A stretch of 64,000 nucleotides of DNA from Streptomyces cellulosae (GTDB lineage Bacteria > Actinomycetota > Actinomycetes > Streptomycetales > Streptomycetaceae). Positions 37,528 through 46,127 of this stretch are shown piece after piece. The notes below the pieces were generated by a model. The model saw nothing but the letters and a program-made list of their open reading frames with translations. It was not told the origin of the DNA and did no database searches. Numbering within the stretch: position 1 is the stretch's first letter; each line of letters opens with the position of its first letter. A program made the translations under genes and the position numbers. The stretch spans positions 1 to 64,000 of the forward strand of contig NZ_JOEV01000020.1 of the NCBI RefSeq assembly GCF_000721105.1, read 5' to 3'.

Positions 37528-37552
37528 TTCCTGTCGGGTGACAGAAATTAGG
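37528..37552. promoter_or_regulatory. Second copy of the TetR-type operator upstream of the APC permease
   Basis: Arms TTCCTGTC (37528-37535) and GACAGAAA (37540-37547) share spacing and flank (TTAGG) with the site at 29211-29236. On the minus strand both read CCTAATTTCTGTC, then four variable bases, then GACAG(A/G)AA. Only one base outside the spacer differs between the copies, about 8 kb apart. Confidence 0.75.
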
Positions 37553-37714
37553 GAGGCGCTGTTTCGAAGGCGTCACGCGGGCATGTCGGGGGCGGGCCCA
37601 AGTGCTCACGCCCTTGCCGCGCACTGTGGATCGCGATACATCGCGCTTGTCGCTCTTCCTGCTCTTCCTGTCTCGCCCTGCGCGCCGAGCGCGTCGACCG
37701 TGCCCGGCACGGCG

Positions 37715-38128
37715 GCGGTCGAAGCCCCCCGTGGGATCGTGCTTGAGCGCGCCGATGGCCGGATCGTCGTGGAGGGCACCCCGGACTCGCTCAAGGGGCA
37801 ACCGTGCGGCGACGCGGGCCATGTGGGACTACGCGAACCGCTCCGCGACGCGGACCGTAAGCTGCGAAGAGTGCCCTCGGCGCAGTGCCGGGCCTCCACG
37901 AGGTGCCGTCGACGGGCGCCGCGTCAGCGTCCGTGCCGACGATGGAGGGGCGGCTGCCCCCCCGCCCTGCTCGGCGCGCTCGAATCCGCCGGGGTCGGCG
38001 TCGCCATCGCGACCGACCCCGCCCGCCCCGCGACGACGTCCACCTGCGCTACGCGGGCCGCCGGTACGCCGAGGCCGACAATGGAGCGCGGGCGGGGAGC
38101 CCTCGTCCTCGTGGGAGGCGCCCGATGA
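37715..38128 (+). pseudogene. Relic of a DrrA-type ABC transporter ATPase (C-terminal part)
   Basis: Fragments of one protein are spread over all three forward frames. ERADGRIVVEGTPDSLKGQ and PALLGALESAGVGVAIA are in one frame, VDGRRVSVRADDGGAAAP in the second, and DDVHLRYAGRRYAEADN in the third. In order they match the C-terminal half of daunorubicin-resistance type ABC ATPases, including the LDDVYLRYAGRRYAEAD-like end. At least three frameshifts are needed and the whole ATPase core with Walker motifs is missing, so it is a decayed remnant, not a gene. Confidence 0.65.
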
Positions 38129-38400
38129 GCACCGCCGTCTCGCGGCCGGCCGCGCGTACGACTCCGACGGTGGCCGCGCCCTCGTCGGCGCCAGGGCCTC
38201 GTCGAACTCGGCGGCCTCGGACCACCTCGTCACTCGACTACCTGGTGCCAGGATGGTGGTGACGAGCGCCCTCAGTTCCAGCGTGTGGGCGGGGACGACC
38301 GCGGCTGCTGGGTGGCGCCAATTGCCGGGCGGCATCGGCAGGATCGCCGTCCCTGATGTCCGCCTCGTTCCGCTCCCGCCGGCGGTCGGTGCAGGCCGGC
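38125..38400 (+). pseudogene. Relic of a DrrB-type ABC-2 permease (N-terminal part)
   Basis: An ATG overlapping the end of the DrrA relic, preceded by GGAGGCGCCCG, opens MSTAVSRPAARTTPTV and then SSLDYLVPG. The continuation VVTSALSSSVWAGTTAA is in another frame. The junction LDYLVPG-VVTSALSSSVWAG resembles the start of ABC-2 permeases of DrrB type. The rest is absent. It completes the drrAB order and supports decay of a whole transporter operon here. Confidence 0.5.
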
Positions 38401-38445
38401 CCCGGGGCCGGGGTGCACCGGGCCGGTCAAGAGGCCCCGGGTCGG

Positions 38446-39291
38446 TCAAGAGGGCGTGGAGGTGCCCTCCTGCTCGGCCTCGATGCGTGCGTTCCACTCC
38501 CGCTTGGAGGCCTGCCAGCCGTCCTCGTTGTGGCCGAGCCGCCAGTAACCGGAGATCGACAGGTCCTCGCGCGCGACCCCGCGCTCGACGCGGAGCAGGT
38601 GGCGCAGTTGCTTCACGAAGTGCGCCTCGCCGTGCACGAACGCGTGCACGCGGCCCTCCGGGAACGCCAGCGCCCGTATGGCCTCGATCAGGGCCTCGCC
38701 GACGGGCCGGTCGCCGCGGTGCAGCCAGACGACCTCCACATCGGAGTCGATCTTCTGCTCCTCCTCCGGCCCGGAGATCTCGACGAAGGCATGGGCCCGG
38801 GCGCCGTCCGGCAGCGCCTCCAGGGATCGGGCGATCGCGGGCAGCGCGCTCTCGTCACCGGCGAGCAGATGCCAGTCGGCCTCCGGGTCGGGGGCGTAGG
38901 CGCCGCCGGGACCCATGAAGCGCACGGTCTCGCCCGGCCGCACCCGCAGCGCCCAGGGGCCGGCCAGGCCCTCGTCGCCGTGGATCACGAAGTCCAGTGT
39001 CAGCTCGCGGTGTTCGGCGTCCCAGGCACGCACGGTGTACGTCCGGGTCACCGGCCACTGCTCGCGCGGGAACTCCTCGCGGATCCGCTGGATGTCGAAG
39101 GGCTCCGGGTAGGTGGCCCCGCCGGCCGGGAAGAGCAGCTTCACATAGTGATCGGTGCAGGCGTCCGGAGAGAAATCGGCCAGCCCCTCGCCGCCGAGCA
39201 CCACCCGCTGCATATGGGGAGTCAGCCGTTCGGTGCGGATGACCTGCGCGGTGTGGGGTTTCCGCGGCTTGCGCTCCGGTCGTTCTGCCAT
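38446..39291 (-). CDS. Siderophore-interacting protein (FAD/NAD(P)H ferric reductase family)
   Basis: A 281-residue cytoplasmic protein of the siderophore-interacting (ViuB/YqjH) family. RTYTVRAWD (FAD-binding) and LLAGDESALPAIARSLEALP (NAD(P)H-binding) motifs are present, as is the C-terminal GYWRLGHNEDGWQASKREWNARIEAEQ region. It reduces or releases iron from ferric siderophores. Start ATG 39291 is preceded by GGGAGG. A DmdR/IdeR iron box 23 bases upstream indicates iron repression. Confidence 0.93.
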   Translation of the reverse strand: MAERPERKPRKPHTAQVIRTERLTPHMQRVVLGGEGLADFSPDACTDHYVKLLFPAGGATYPEPFDIQRIREEFPREQWPVTRTYTVRAWDAEHRELTLDFVIHGDEGLAGPWALRVRPGETVRFMGPGGAYAPDPEADWHLLAGDESALPAIARSLEALPDGARAHAFVEISGPEEEQKIDSDVEVVWLHRGDRPVGEALIEAIRALAFPEGRVHAFVHGEAHFVKQLRHLLRVERGVAREDLSISGYWRLGHNEDGWQASKREWNARIEAEQEGTSTPS

Positions 39292-39313
39292 GGCGACCTC
39301 CCGATCCATATGG

Positions 39314-39327
39314 TTAGGCTTGCCTAA
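39314..39327. promoter_or_regulatory. Iron box (DmdR1/IdeR-type operator)
   Basis: The palindromic core TTAGGCTTGCCTAA, flanked by GG and GTTAGC, matches the actinobacterial iron-box pattern bound by DtxR-family repressors such as DmdR1. It lies upstream of the siderophore-interacting protein gene on the minus strand. Confidence 0.75.
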
Positions 39328-39404
39328 GTTAGCATCTCTTCCCTGTGGATGCGCCCTTCCGGGTAGGTCCATGACCTGTTCATGACCTCGTGCGGGGACG
39401 ACGT

Positions 39405-40334
39405 TTACGCCACGAGGGTGGCGAGAAGTCGCTGCAAGGATCCCCCCAGTCCCCAGCGGGACGCCAGCTCCTCCAGTGCCGCCGGATCACGCGGGGTGCG
39501 CGGCACCACCGTGTTGACGTCCGGCAGCGGGACGTCGTCCGCGACCCGCACGACCTTCGGCGCCACCGCCAGATACGGCCGTGACTCGTCCAGGCGCTTG
39601 CGCTGCGCCGGCGTGAGCTTCGCCTTCGGGTCGTCGACCGCGGCCAGGATCCCGGCCAGGTCGCCGAACTCCGCGAGCAGCTTGGCCGCCGTCTTCTCGC
39701 CGACCCCGGGCACGCCCGGAAGACCGTCGCTCGGGTCGCCGCGCAGCAGCGCCAGATCCGCGTACCCCTTGCCGTCGACCCCATACTTCTCCCGCAGCCA
39801 CGCCTCGTCCGTCAGCTGCAGGGAGCCCACGCCCTTGAGGGGGTACAGCACCCGCACCTCGCGCACGTCGTCCACCAACTGGTACAGGTCGCGGTCGCCG
39901 GTGACGATGTCGACCGGGCCCTTCGCCCGCGCGGTGAAGGTGCCGATGACGTCGTCGGCCTCGTACTCGGCGACGCCCACGCGCGCGATGCCGAGCGCGT
40001 CCAGCACGGCCTCGATGATCGGCACCTGCGGCGAGAGGGTGTCCGGCACCTCCTCCTCGTCCGGGCCCGCCTCGTGCTCCTCGGCGACGCGGTGCGCCTT
40101 GTACGAGGGGATCAGCTCGACCCGCCATTGGGGCCGCCAGTCGGCGTCCATGCACGCCACCAGGTGATCGGGCCGGTGGTCCTTCACCAGGCGGTCGATG
40201 AACTCCAGAAGTCCGCGCACGGCGTTCACCGGGGTGCCGTCGGGGGCTTTCACGGACTCCGGGACGCCGAAGTAAGCGCGGAAATAGAGCGAGGCGGTGT
40301 CGAGAAGCGTCAGTCGTCCGGTCACGCCACGCAT
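39405..40334 (-). CDS. 5'-3' exonuclease (FEN-like)
   Basis: A stand-alone 309-residue relative of the 5'-nuclease domain of DNA polymerase I. Active-site acidic clusters are visible in TLLDTASLYFR, LVACMDADWRPQWR, EADDVIGT and VTGDRDLYQLVDD, and a helix-hairpin-helix GVPGVGEKTAAKLLAEFGDL near the C-terminal third. It probably removes RNA primers or flaps in replication or repair. Two adjacent ATG codons (40334 and 40337) could serve as the start; the open frame further upstream is arginine-rich and unlikely to be coding. Confidence 0.92.
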   Translation of the reverse strand: MRGVTGRLTLLDTASLYFRAYFGVPESVKAPDGTPVNAVRGLLEFIDRLVKDHRPDHLVACMDADWRPQWRVELIPSYKAHRVAEEHEAGPDEEEVPDTLSPQVPIIEAVLDALGIARVGVAEYEADDVIGTFTARAKGPVDIVTGDRDLYQLVDDVREVRVLYPLKGVGSLQLTDEAWLREKYGVDGKGYADLALLRGDPSDGLPGVPGVGEKTAAKLLAEFGDLAGILAAVDDPKAKLTPAQRKRLDESRPYLAVAPKVVRVADDVPLPDVNTVVPRTPRDPAALEELASRWGLGGSLQRLLATLVA

Positions 40335-40575
40335 CATGCCGCACCCCACTGACAAAGACGATCGGCCAAAACCCCGTGGGCAACGGTGTCGTCGCAGGCG
40401 CAGGCGAGGCACACGGAGCCGGCAGGCGGACGTAAACGTCCTGTGAACTGGGCCACCTCTGCGTTTGGTCAAAAGGTGTCTGGGCAGGCGCCGCCACTAA
40501 GAGATGCGCCGGTTGCACTTTCAACTGATCGCGGCCCCGCGTCTCTGCTTCTGCCCGCCGAGACTAGAGGTACGC

Positions 40576-41655
40576 GTGTCATCCAGACTTGAGGCCGCAG
40601 GCCTTTACAAGGTGTTCGGAAGACGACCGGACGACGCGGTCGAGCGGCTCCGCCAGGGCGCCGACCGGGAGGAACTGCGTGCCGATGGCACCACCGCCGC
40701 CGTCGTCGACGCCTCCTTCACCGTGGAACCCGGCGAGATCTTCGTCGTGATGGGTCTGTCCGGCTCCGGCAAGTCCACGCTGCTGCGGATGCTCAACGGC
40801 CTCCTGGAGCCGACCGCGGGCCATGTCCGCTTCGGCGGGCAGGACCTGACCGCCCTCAGCGACCGCGACCTGCGCGAGGTCCGCGCGCACAAGATCAGCA
40901 TGGTCTTCCAGCACTTCGCGCTCTTCCCGCACCGCAGCGTGCTGGAGAACGCCGCCTACGGCCTCGCCGTCCAGGGCCTTCCCCGGCGCGAGCGCGAGGA
41001 GCGGGCCGCCGAGGCGCTCGCCCTGTGCGGACTGGCCGGCTGGGAGAAGTCCTGGCCCGACGAGCTGTCCGGCGGCATGCAGCAGCGCGTGGGCCTGGCC
41101 CGTGCCCTGGCCACCAACGCCGACCTGCTCCTCATGGACGAGTCGTTCAGCGCGCTCGACCCGCTGATCCGCCGTGACATGCAGGACCAGCTCATCGAGC
41201 TGCAGAAGTCCCTGAAGAAGACGATCGTGTTCATCACCCACGACCTCAACGAGGCCATGCGGCTGGGCGACCGGATCGCCGTCATGCGCGACGGCCGGAT
41301 CGTCCAGATCGGCACCGCGGAGGACATCCTCGTGCGGCCCGCCGACGACTACGTCGCCTCCTTCACCAAGGACGTCGACCGCTCCCGCGTGCTGACCGCG
41401 TCCTCCGTCATGGACCCCTCCGTCTCCGGCGGCACCCCCAGCTGCAGTTGCGAGACCGCCACCGCCGACACCCCCTTCACGGAGCTGTGCGCGATCAGCG
41501 CCCGCCTGTCGCACCGGGTCTCGGTGGTCGACGGGGCGAACCGCGTCATCGGGGTCGTGCCGCGGGAGCGGCTGATCGCCTTCCTCGGCGACGAGGTCCC
41601 AGAAGCCGTGCCGTGCGACAACCCCGACGGCGAGAAGGTGGTGACCCGTGCCTAG
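40576..41655 (+). CDS. proV: Glycine betaine/proline ABC transporter ATP-binding protein
   Basis: ATPase of a quaternary-amine importer. The 359-residue protein has Walker A GLSGSGKST, the signature LSGGMQQRVGLARAL and Walker B LLLMDESFSALDP. A long linker between strand 1 and Walker A (DDAVERLRQGADREELRADGTTAAV) is the ProV-type insert, and a CBS-like regulatory tail is present but short. The GTG start at 40576 follows TAGAGGTACGC. Overlaps the permease gene by 8 bases. Likely osmoprotectant uptake. Confidence 0.92.
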   Translation: MSSRLEAAGLYKVFGRRPDDAVERLRQGADREELRADGTTAAVVDASFTVEPGEIFVVMGLSGSGKSTLLRMLNGLLEPTAGHVRFGGQDLTALSDRDLREVRAHKISMVFQHFALFPHRSVLENAAYGLAVQGLPRREREERAAEALALCGLAGWEKSWPDELSGGMQQRVGLARALATNADLLLMDESFSALDPLIRRDMQDQLIELQKSLKKTIVFITHDLNEAMRLGDRIAVMRDGRIVQIGTAEDILVRPADDYVASFTKDVDRSRVLTASSVMDPSVSGGTPSCSCETATADTPFTELCAISARLSHRVSVVDGANRVIGVVPRERLIAFLGDEVPEAVPCDNPDGEKVVTRA

Positions 41656-44263
41656 GATTCCGCTCGGCGACTGGGTCAACGACGCCGTCAACTGGCTGCT
41701 CGGCCACATGGCCTGGCTCTTCGACTTCTTCAAGACCGTCTTCACCAACACCTACGACGGGATCAACGCCGTCCTTCAGGCGCCCGAACCGCTGCTGCTC
41801 GCGGGCATCTTCGCGGTGCTCGCGTTCTGGCTGCGCGGCACCCTGGCCGGTGTCCTCACCTTCGTGGGCTTCGCCTTCATCGACTCCCTCGAACTGTGGG
41901 ACGACGCGATGGTGACCCTCTCGCTCGTCCTCGTCGCCACGATCATCGCGCTGGTGATCTCCGTGCCGGTGGGCATCTGGGCGGCGCGCTCCGACCGGGT
42001 CAGCGGACTGGTCCGGCCCGTCCTGGACTTCATGCAGACGCTGCCCGCGATGATCTACCTCATCCCGGCGATTCTGTTCTTCGGCACCGGCGCCCCCGCG
42101 GGCATCGTCGCCACCCTGATCTTCGCGCTCGCCCCCGGCGTGCGCATGACCGAGCTCGGCATCCGCCAGGTGGACAAGGAACTGGTGGAAGCGGCCGACG
42201 CGTTCGGCACCGCGCCCCGCGACGTCCTGCTGCGGGTCCAGCTCCCGCTGGCGCTGCCGACCGTGATGGCGGGCGTCAACCAGGTCATCATGCTCGGTCT
42301 GTCCATGGCCGCGATCGCCGGCATGGTCGGCACCGGCGGCCTCGGAGGCGACGTCAACCAGGCCATCGGCCAGCTCAACGTGGGGCTCGGCTCCGAGGCC
42401 GGGGTCGCCATCGTGATCCTCGCGATCTACCTCGACCGCATGACCAGCGCCCTGGGCACCCAGGTCTCCCCGCTGGGCCGCCGCGCCGCCGCCCGGGTAC
42501 GGGCCGCGCAGGGCCTGAAGGTCTGGTCGTACCGGCCCCGCCCGCAGATCGCCGTGATCGGCGTCGTGGTCCTCGCCCTCGTGGCGGGCGGCATGGGCAT
42601 GTTCGGTGGCACCTCGGGCGGCTCCGCCGTCGCCGACGGCAAGGACATCGGCCAGGGCAAGAAGATCAGCATCGGCTACATCCCCTGGGACGAGGGCGTC
42701 GCCTCCACCTTCCTGTGGAAGGAGATCCTCGAACAGCGCGGCTACCACGTGAACACCCAGCAGTTCGAGGCCGGTCCGCTCTACACCTCCCTCGCGCAGG
42801 GCAGCGTCGACTTCCAGACCGACGCCTGGCTGCCGACCACGCACGAGCAGTACTGGAAGAAGTACGGCAGCAAGCTCGACGACCTGGGCGCCTGGTACGG
42901 CCAGACCTCCCTGGAGCTGAGCGTGCCCTCGTACATGAAGGGCGTCGACTCGCTGGCCGACCTCAAGGGCAAGGCCGCCACCTTCGGCGGGAAGATCACC
43001 GGCATCGAGCCCAGCGCCGGCATGATGAGCCTGCTGAAGACCAAGGTCCTCAAGGAGTACGGCCTCGACAAGGAGTACAAGGTCGTCGACAGCTCCACGC
43101 CGGCGATGCTGGCCGAGCTCAAGCGGGCGTACAGCAAGAAGGAACCGATCGTCGTCACGCTCTGGTCGCCGCACTGGGCGTACAGCGACTACGACCTGAA
43201 GAAGCTGAAGGACCCCAAGGGCGCCTGGGGCAAGGGCGACGGGGTACACACCATCGCCCGCAAGGGCTTCGCGGCCGACAACCCGGTCGTCGGCCAGTGG
43301 CTGAAGAACTTCAAGATGGACGAGAAGCAGCTCACCAGCCTGGAAGCCGAGATCAACAAGGCGGGGGAGGGGAAGCAGCAGGAGGCGGTGCGCGCCTGGC
43401 TGAAGCAGAACCCGGGCGTCGTCGACAAGCTGGCCCCGGTCGCGGGCGGCTCCGGCGCGACCCCCGCCGAGGCCAAGAACCCGATCGACGTGGCCTGGTT
43501 CCCCTGGGACGAGGACATCGCCGTCACCTATCTCTGGAAGAACGTCCTGGAGCGGCGCGGCTACAAGCTCAACCTCAAGCAGATGGACGTCGGCCCGGTC
43601 TACACCGGACTGGCCTCCGGCGACCTGGACCTCAACTTCGACGCGTGGCTGCCGTACGCGCAGAAGAACTACTGGGACCAGAGCAAGGACAGACTCGCCG
43701 ACCTCGGCACCTGGTACCAGCCGACCTCGCTGGAGGTCGCGGTGCCGTCGTACGTCAAGGGCGTGAAGTCTTACGAGGACCTCAAGGGCAAGGCCGGCCT
43801 CTTCGACGGGAAGATCATCGGCATCGAGCCGGGCACCGGTGAGATGAACCTGCTCAAGACGAAGGTCCTGCCCGGCTACGGCCTGGACAAGGAGTACGAG
43901 GTCGTCGACGGCTCCACGCCGGCGATGCTCGCCGAACTCAAGCGCGCGTACGCCAAGAAGGAGCCCGTCGCGGTCGTCCTGTGGTCGCCGCACTGGGCGT
44001 ACAGCCAGTACGGCCTGACCAAGCTGAAGGACGACAAGAAGCTCTTCGGCGAGGGCAACACCATCCGCACGATCTCCAACAAGAAGTTCCCCGAGCAGTA
44101 CCCGCAGCTCACCAAGTGGATCAAGAACTTCAAGATGAGCGAGGCCGAGCTCGGCAGCCTGGAGGCCGAGATCAACCAGCGCGGGCAGGGCCAGGAGGAG
44201 GAAGCCGTCGCCGCCTGGTTGAAGGAACACCCGGACATGGTCGAGCGGATGACCCCGCGGTAG
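41648..44263 (+). CDS. Glycine betaine ABC permease fused to two substrate-binding domains (ProW-ProX-ProX)
   Basis: A 871-residue fusion. Residues 1-300 form the permease with five or more membrane helices and the EAA loop (ELVEAADAFGTAPRDVLLRVQLPLALP). After a membrane anchor (about 302-322), two ProX/OpuAC-type binding domains follow, at about 335-595 and 620-870. The two copies are clearly duplicated: each contains a P-W-D-E start, GLDKEY...VVD.STPAMLAELKRAY and SPHWAYS. Tethering and duplication should raise substrate capture. A strong terminator ends the operon. Confidence 0.92.
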   Translation: MPRIPLGDWVNDAVNWLLGHMAWLFDFFKTVFTNTYDGINAVLQAPEPLLLAGIFAVLAFWLRGTLAGVLTFVGFAFIDSLELWDDAMVTLSLVLVATIIALVISVPVGIWAARSDRVSGLVRPVLDFMQTLPAMIYLIPAILFFGTGAPAGIVATLIFALAPGVRMTELGIRQVDKELVEAADAFGTAPRDVLLRVQLPLALPTVMAGVNQVIMLGLSMAAIAGMVGTGGLGGDVNQAIGQLNVGLGSEAGVAIVILAIYLDRMTSALGTQVSPLGRRAAARVRAAQGLKVWSYRPRPQIAVIGVVVLALVAGGMGMFGGTSGGSAVADGKDIGQGKKISIGYIPWDEGVASTFLWKEILEQRGYHVNTQQFEAGPLYTSLAQGSVDFQTDAWLPTTHEQYWKKYGSKLDDLGAWYGQTSLELSVPSYMKGVDSLADLKGKAATFGGKITGIEPSAGMMSLLKTKVLKEYGLDKEYKVVDSSTPAMLAELKRAYSKKEPIVVTLWSPHWAYSDYDLKKLKDPKGAWGKGDGVHTIARKGFAADNPVVGQWLKNFKMDEKQLTSLEAEINKAGEGKQQEAVRAWLKQNPGVVDKLAPVAGGSGATPAEAKNPIDVAWFPWDEDIAVTYLWKNVLERRGYKLNLKQMDVGPVYTGLASGDLDLNFDAWLPYAQKNYWDQSKDRLADLGTWYQPTSLEVAVPSYVKGVKSYEDLKGKAGLFDGKIIGIEPGTGEMNLLKTKVLPGYGLDKEYEVVDGSTPAMLAELKRAYAKKEPVAVVLWSPHWAYSQYGLTKLKDDKKLFGEGNTIRTISNKKFPEQYPQLTKWIKNFKMSEAELGSLEAEINQRGQGQEEEAVAAWLKEHPDMVERMTPR

Positions 44264-44279
44264 CCGCCGTACCCGGTCG

Positions 44280-44338
44280 CCCGAGGGGCGGGCCTCCCCA
44301 CGCGTCCTGACAGCGTGTGGTGAGGCCCGCCCCTCGGG
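44280..44338 (+). terminator. Strong intrinsic terminator after the betaine transporter
   Basis: A 16-bp perfect stem (CCCGAGGGGCGGGCCT at 44280-44295 with AGGCCCGCCCCTCGGG at 44323-44338) with partially paired apex, 16 bases after the stop codon. Confidence 0.85.
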
Positions 44339-44716
44339 TCATGTCCCGGCTCATGTCCCTGTCGCGGTCCCTCCCGCCGCTCTCCCACGGAAAGGATCCG
44401 GCCAACCACATACAGCTACGCACCCGCCCGAGCTTCACGGTGGCGCGTGAGCAGCCGGTGCCCGGACGCCCGCGCGCCGGTGGGGAAGGTGTCCGTCCTG
44501 AGCTCGGTCCAGCGGTTCCGGGGCCGATCCGCTGGCGCGAACTGTGAGGTCCGACCGCATGCGGGAGGCCCTTGATGTGAGGGCCGCATGAAACGGTTTG
44601 CCGAACATGCGTAGGGTGCAGACAACTCCTCAGGAGCGGTGGGCCCCAAAGCGGGGCACACGGACAGCGGAGAGCGAACAACAGCGGACCGACGAGCGAA
44701 GGAGGGAGCCGGAGCG
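44339..44716. other. Intergenic region upstream of the XRE-cupin regulator
   Basis: No gene is supported in this 378-base stretch; the short open frames have no start context or conserved features. A TAGGGT at about 44611 is a likely -10 for the downstream regulator, about 100 bases before its ATG. Confidence 0.5.
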
Positions 44717-45280
44717 ATGGGCGACCACAAAGAACAGCCCCTTCGGGTGGGCGCGGCCGTGCGGCGCCGCCGCCGTGCCCTGGAGCTCACCCTCGCCGTC
44801 GTGGCCGAACGCAGCGGCCTGTCGGTCCCCTTCCTCAGCCAGATCGAGAACGAACGCGCGCGCCCCAGCCAGAGCTCGCTGGAAAAGGTGGCCGACGCCC
44901 TGCGCACCACCGCGGTGGAACTCCTGGCCGCCGCCGACCCCGCGTGCAGTGTCGACGTGGTCCGCGCGGAGGACGAGCCGCTGCTCGCGCCCCAGGTGCG
45001 GTCCTTGGTGCGCGGTCACCACCAGATGCACGCCTCGGAGTTCACCGGCGACCACGACGCGGGCCGTGAATTCCAGTACCGCAACGACCAGTTGATGTAC
45101 GTCGCCGACGGCGCCGTGGAGATCGAGGCGGAGGGCCGCGCCTACCGGCTGGGCCGCGGGGACACCCTGTACCTCACCGGCGGCGTGCGCCACCGCTGGC
45201 GGGCCACGGTGGGCGACACCAGAGTGATCGTCGTCGCCGTGGCCGAACACGTCGAGGCCGTCCAGGACCGGCAGCGGTAG
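44717..45280 (+). CDS. XRE-family regulator with C-terminal cupin domain
   Basis: A 187-residue regulator. Residues 10-70 form the helix-turn-helix (AVRRRRRALELTLAVVAERSGLSVPFLSQIENERARPSQSSLEKVADAL split over the family's five helices), and residues 105-180 a cupin with the YRLGRGDTLYLTGGVRHRWRA metal-binding-like pattern. Such proteins commonly sense small amines or amino acids. ATG 44717 follows AGGAGGGAGCCGGAGCG. The stop overlaps the next start by one base, so the two genes are coupled. Confidence 0.9.
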   Translation: MGDHKEQPLRVGAAVRRRRRALELTLAVVAERSGLSVPFLSQIENERARPSQSSLEKVADALRTTAVELLAAADPACSVDVVRAEDEPLLAPQVRSLVRGHHQMHASEFTGDHDAGREFQYRNDQLMYVADGAVEIEAEGRAYRLGRGDTLYLTGGVRHRWRATVGDTRVIVVAVAEHVEAVQDRQR

Positions 45281-46053
45281 TGCGAGTCGTCTCCCTGGTG
45301 CCGTCCCTCACGGAAGCCGTGGCCGGCACGGGCACCCTGGTCGGCGCCACGGACTGGTGCACGCATCCGGCGGACCTCGACGTCCTGCGCGTCGGCGGCA
45401 CCAAGAACCCCGAGGTCGACCGGATCGTCGCCCTCGCCCCGGACCTGGTGATCGCCAACGAGGAGGAGAACCGGGCCCCCGACCTCGCGGCCCTGCGCGA
45501 GGCGGGCGTCGAGGTGCTGGTGACGGAAGTGCGCGACGTCCCGCAGGCCTTCCGGGAACTCGAGCGCGTGCTGCACGCCTGCGGGGCGAGGACCCGCCCG
45601 CGCTGGCTGGACGAGGCCGAGGAGGCCTGGTCGGAGCTGCGGCCACCGGAGGGCCGTACGACAGCGGTCGTACCGATCTGGCGCCGGCCGTGGATGGTCC
45701 TGGGCCGGGACACCTTCGCGGGCGACGTCCTGGCCCGTCTCGGCGTCGACCACCTGTACGCGGGGCACGCCGAGCGGTATCCGCGCATCCCCGTCGAGGA
45801 ACTGCGGGCCGCCGCCCCGGACGTGGTGGTCCTCCCGGACGAGCCCTACCGCTTCACCGCCGACGACGGTCCGGAGGCCTTCCCCGGCCTGCCCTGCGCG
45901 CTGGTCAGCGGACGGCACCTGACGTGGTACGGGCCCTCGCTGGCCGAGGCGCCACGGCTGCTCGGCGAGGCGCTGCGAGGTGACGGACGGCGGCGGCGCG
46001 CGGGCGGCGGGCGGTGGGACGGGGAAGGAACGGGGTCGGCCGGGCTGCGGTGA
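45280..46053 (+). CDS. Helical backbone metal receptor-like protein (BtuF/FecB fold)
   Basis: A 257-residue protein of the cobalamin/siderophore binding-protein fold: RVVSLVPSLTEAVAGTGTLVGATDWCTHP near the start and PDLVIANEEENRAPDLAALREAGV after it are typical. No signal peptide or lipobox is present, so it would be cytoplasmic, unlike ABC binding proteins. No permease or ATPase is adjacent. Its start overlaps the XRE-cupin stop by one base. The last 25 residues are Gly/Arg-rich and probably disordered. Ligand unknown. Confidence 0.85.
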   Translation: MRVVSLVPSLTEAVAGTGTLVGATDWCTHPADLDVLRVGGTKNPEVDRIVALAPDLVIANEEENRAPDLAALREAGVEVLVTEVRDVPQAFRELERVLHACGARTRPRWLDEAEEAWSELRPPEGRTTAVVPIWRRPWMVLGRDTFAGDVLARLGVDHLYAGHAERYPRIPVEELRAAAPDVVVLPDEPYRFTADDGPEAFPGLPCALVSGRHLTWYGPSLAEAPRLLGEALRGDGRRRRAGGGRWDGEGTGSAGLR

Positions 46054-46127
46054 GCATGTGTCCACGGTCTCGTCGGTGGTCCGCCGCGACCAGGGAGTTT
46101 GTCCCTATGGAGGCATAAGCTGTCTTT

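Noticed and set aside
37829..38497. A minus-strand 222-codon open frame in the drrAB relic region
   Set aside because: Arg/Pro/Gly/Ala-rich low-complexity translation, while the opposite strand shows homologous DrrA/DrrB fragments in order.
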